A stretch of DNA of 64,000 bases from an uncultured Mucilaginibacter sp. (lineage in GTDB: Bacteria > Bacteroidota > Bacteroidia > Sphingobacteriales > Sphingobacteriaceae). Below are positions 62,408 through 64,000 of this stretch, in pieces; the stretch's first letter is position 1; each line of letters begins with the position of its first letter. A program made the position numbers and the translations under genes. The stretch is taken from NCBI RefSeq assembly GCF_913773635.1, contig NZ_CAJYGQ010000013.1, forward strand, positions 62,001 to 126,000. Reading direction: 5' to 3'. A model generated the notes under the pieces. That model was not told the origin of the DNA and ran no database searches. It saw only the letters and a program-made list of their open reading frames with translations.

Positions 62408-62606
62408 TGACTTATGAGGTGCTGTCTATATTTCGATACCCCAGTCAATTATTAAGGCTGCAAATATAGTAGATTCTACTAATTGCTATTAACAAATTAC
62501 AAAATTCTCCCGAATAGGCCTAAAGTATCAGAATAGCCAATAAAGCAAAGTTTTATGCTCTAATCGTGAGAAAACAAATATCTAAATTTGGCTTTATCTT
62601 AAATTT

Positions 62607-63611
62607 ATGAGAATTATTGTTGCTGCCTTATGTGTGTTGTTAACAACTTTAAGCTGTGCACAAACTGTTATGCCAATTATAGCCACTAAAAACTGCAGCA
62701 TTAGAGGCTTGTGTGCAGTTAATAATAACGTGGCGTGGCTTAGCGCAAGCAATGGAAATGTTGCAATCAGCACAAATGGTGGAAAATCATGGTCATGGCA
62801 ACAACTAAATGGTTACGAAACTTATGATTTTAGGGACATTGAAGCCTTTTCATCAAAAGAAGCCATCATTATGAGTTCGGGCACACCAGCAGTTATACTA
62901 AAAACAACCGATGGAGGCGTTAATTGGCGTCAGGTATTCTTTCAAAGCAATACATCATACTTTTTGGACGGAATGGCATTCATAAATCGCAAACATGGCT
63001 TTTGCATGGGCGACCCGATTAATGGAAGGTTTTTATTACTCGAAACCATGGACGGAGGCAACACATGGTTTGAAAACAAAACCAAACTGCCTGCGCTGCC
63101 TGGTGAAGCAGCTTTTGCTGCAAGCGGGACATCTATATCTTATAGTAAAAGCACTAAAATACTCGTCGTAGTAACCGGTGGTAGCAACGCACGTAAGTTT
63201 TCCATAAGTAAGGAACGCGTTCAGGTAAAAGATGTACCCCTGGCGCACGGTCAGACTACTCAAGGAGCTTTTTCCTATGCAACCGGAAATGGCATTGAGG
63301 TAATTGTAGGTGGAAACTATGAACGCTTTAAAATTGCTGATTCAACAGTTTGCTTCAATACATCAACGAAGAGTGAAGCAGCTTTTATGTTGCCTAAAAC
63401 CCTTCCTGTTGGTTATCAGTCATGTGTTACGTTTATAAAAAATCAGACCTTCATATCAACCGGTGTTGCCGGTAGCCATATTAGTATTGATGGAGGAGCT
63501 AATTGGAAACAATTTGACGCGGCAAGCTACAATGTGTGTCAGAATTCCGGGCGCGGAAATCTAATAATTTTGGCTGGTGATAAGGGTTGTATAGGTATTG
63601 TGAAATTTTAA
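62607..63611 (+). CDS. Exported BNR/Ycf48-like beta-propeller protein
   Basis: 334 residues with a signal peptide ending LSCAQ. Repeated Asp-box-like units (STNGGKSWSW, TTDGGVNWRQ, TMDGGNTWFE, SIDGGANWKQ) place it in the sialidase/Ycf48-like propeller superfamily. No catalytic Arg triad is visible, so it is probably a binding protein and not a sialidase. TAAATTTG at 62583-62590 is a plausible -7 box. Confidence 0.8.
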   Translation: MRIIVAALCVLLTTLSCAQTVMPIIATKNCSIRGLCAVNNNVAWLSASNGNVAISTNGGKSWSWQQLNGYETYDFRDIEAFSSKEAIIMSSGTPAVILKTTDGGVNWRQVFFQSNTSYFLDGMAFINRKHGFCMGDPINGRFLLLETMDGGNTWFENKTKLPALPGEAAFAASGTSISYSKSTKILVVVTGGSNARKFSISKERVQVKDVPLAHGQTTQGAFSYATGNGIEVIVGGNYERFKIADSTVCFNTSTKSEAAFMLPKTLPVGYQSCVTFIKNQTFISTGVAGSHISIDGGANWKQFDAASYNVCQNSGRGNLIILAGDKGCIGIVKF

Positions 63612-63661
63612 ATTTCTGATTACTAAACGATTAATTTAATATTTAAATTTTATTAAAAAAC

Positions 63662-63694
63662 TTTTGCAGGCAAAGGCAATAAGCCCTATATTTG
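63662..63694 (+). promoter_or_regulatory. tRNA-Lys promoter
   Basis: TTTTG at 63662-63666, a 20-nt spacer and TATATTTG at 63687-63694, close to ideal. The start would be about 20 nt before the tRNA. Confidence 0.7.
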
Positions 63695-63721
63695 CACCAC
63701 TTTATCGGAAACGAATAAGTT

Positions 63722-63794
63722 GATTCCGTAGCTCAGCCGGTAGAGCATAACACTTTTAATGTTGGGGTCCTGGGTTCGAGTCCCAGCGGGATCA
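63722..63794 (+). tRNA. tRNA-Lys (anticodon TTT), copy 1
   Basis: 73-nt cloverleaf: acceptor GATTCCG/CGGGATC, D-arm GCTCAGCCGGTAGAGC, anticodon loop CTTTTAA (TTT), T-arm GGGTTCGAGTCCC. CCA is not encoded. Followed by a terminator. Confidence 0.97.
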
Positions 63795-63797
63795 CTG

Positions 63798-63828
63798 AAA
63801 GCCTTCCGCACTTTGTCGGAAGGCTTTT
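63798..63828 (+). terminator. Terminator after the first tRNA-Lys
   Basis: AAAGCCTTCCG (63798-63808) pairs with CGGAAGGCTTT (63817-63827), followed by T. Confidence 0.85.
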
Positions 63829-63917
63829 AAAAACTTAAAAAGATGCATAAGGCTGAGTAAATATCAGATGATAAAGTATAGCTTAACCAACCGGGTGTTA
63901 AGTTTAAAATAGAAAAC

Positions 63918-63990
63918 GATTCCGTAGCTCAGCCGGTAGAGCATAACACTTTTAATGTTGGGGTCCTGGGTTCGAGTCCCAGCGGGATCA
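63918..63990 (+). tRNA. tRNA-Lys (anticodon TTT), copy 2
   Basis: Identical to the first tRNA-Lys over its full length; the bases after it (CTGAAAGGC) begin like those after copy 1 (CTGAAAGCC). The promoter is weaker or shared. The window ends before a second terminator is complete. Confidence 0.97.
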
Positions 63991-64000
63991 CTGAAAGGCG

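Noticed and set aside
62194..62469. 91-residue plus-strand ORF (MPKTRFELVQPYGC...)
   Set aside because: It runs across the two minus-strand tRNA-Leu genes; this is the well-known spurious ORF over tRNAs.
1..64000. CRISPR arrays, insertion sequences, rRNA genes
   Set aside because: No regularly spaced repeats, no transposase genes with terminal inverted repeats and no rRNA-like sequence were seen.

Overview
The window reads as chromosomal DNA of a Bacteroidota member, most likely family Sphingobacteriaceae (Mucilaginibacter/Pedobacter-like). The reasons are Bacteroidota-type promoter boxes (TTG/TTTG, about 20 nt, TAnnTTTG), very few Shine-Dalgarno sequences, family-typical proteins (lmo0937-like membrane protein, DUF3347, DUF4920, GH43, GH19, a B1 metallo-beta-lactamase, an SprB-like repeat) and perfect-stem terminators. 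The genus is an inference from protein character; no search was run.

Layout. 1-3.3 kb: end of a cupin-like gene, a GT8 glycosyltransferase, pyrR-pyrB and a small conserved gene. 3.3-9.3 kb: a leftward tripartite efflux operon (TolC, RND pump, membrane fusion protein). 9.4-16.3 kb: FAD amine oxidase, PhnP-like hydrolase, TraB/GumN protein, MacB/FtsX-type permease, and a CAT-like acetyltransferase coupled to a HAD phosphatase. 17-24 kb: a candidate small RNA, queA, ispD, small proteins (lmo0937 family, DUF2795), a PduO-type cobalamin adenosyltransferase, a GH19 lipoprotein, DUF4920, DUF72 and a dicarboxylate/amino-acid symporter. 24.5-36.1 kb: a His-rich secreted protein behind a sigma-54-like promoter, DUF3347, citrate synthase, GH43, a cluster of three small unknown genes, a structured intergenic element, a TolB-propeller/amidohydrolase, an RRM protein, a B1 metallo-beta-lactamase, a lone receiver domain and a lipoprotein.

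36.17-61.36 kb: a compact prophage-like cassette. It starts with a leftward S24/LexA-type repressor facing an operator-covered rightward promoter. It continues with two tiny early genes, terminase, a tail gene pair joined by a probable programmed -1 frameshift, tail proteins, tape measure, ClpP-like prohead protease/scaffold, major capsid, probable portal, connector, fibres/spike, and a glucosaminidase lysin with a holin-like partner. No integrase, excisionase, replication gene or convincing att repeat is visible. It is therefore a defective prophage, a prophage relying on functions elsewhere, or a domesticated particle-producing (gene-transfer-agent-like) element. A short palindrome encoding an MPIGNxII-like peptide recurs at the heads of late modules.

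61.35-64 kb: host genes again: a cupin, a small unknown, two tandem tRNA-Leu genes (GAG, CAG), a BNR/Ycf48-like secreted protein and two identical tRNA-Lys(TTT) genes.
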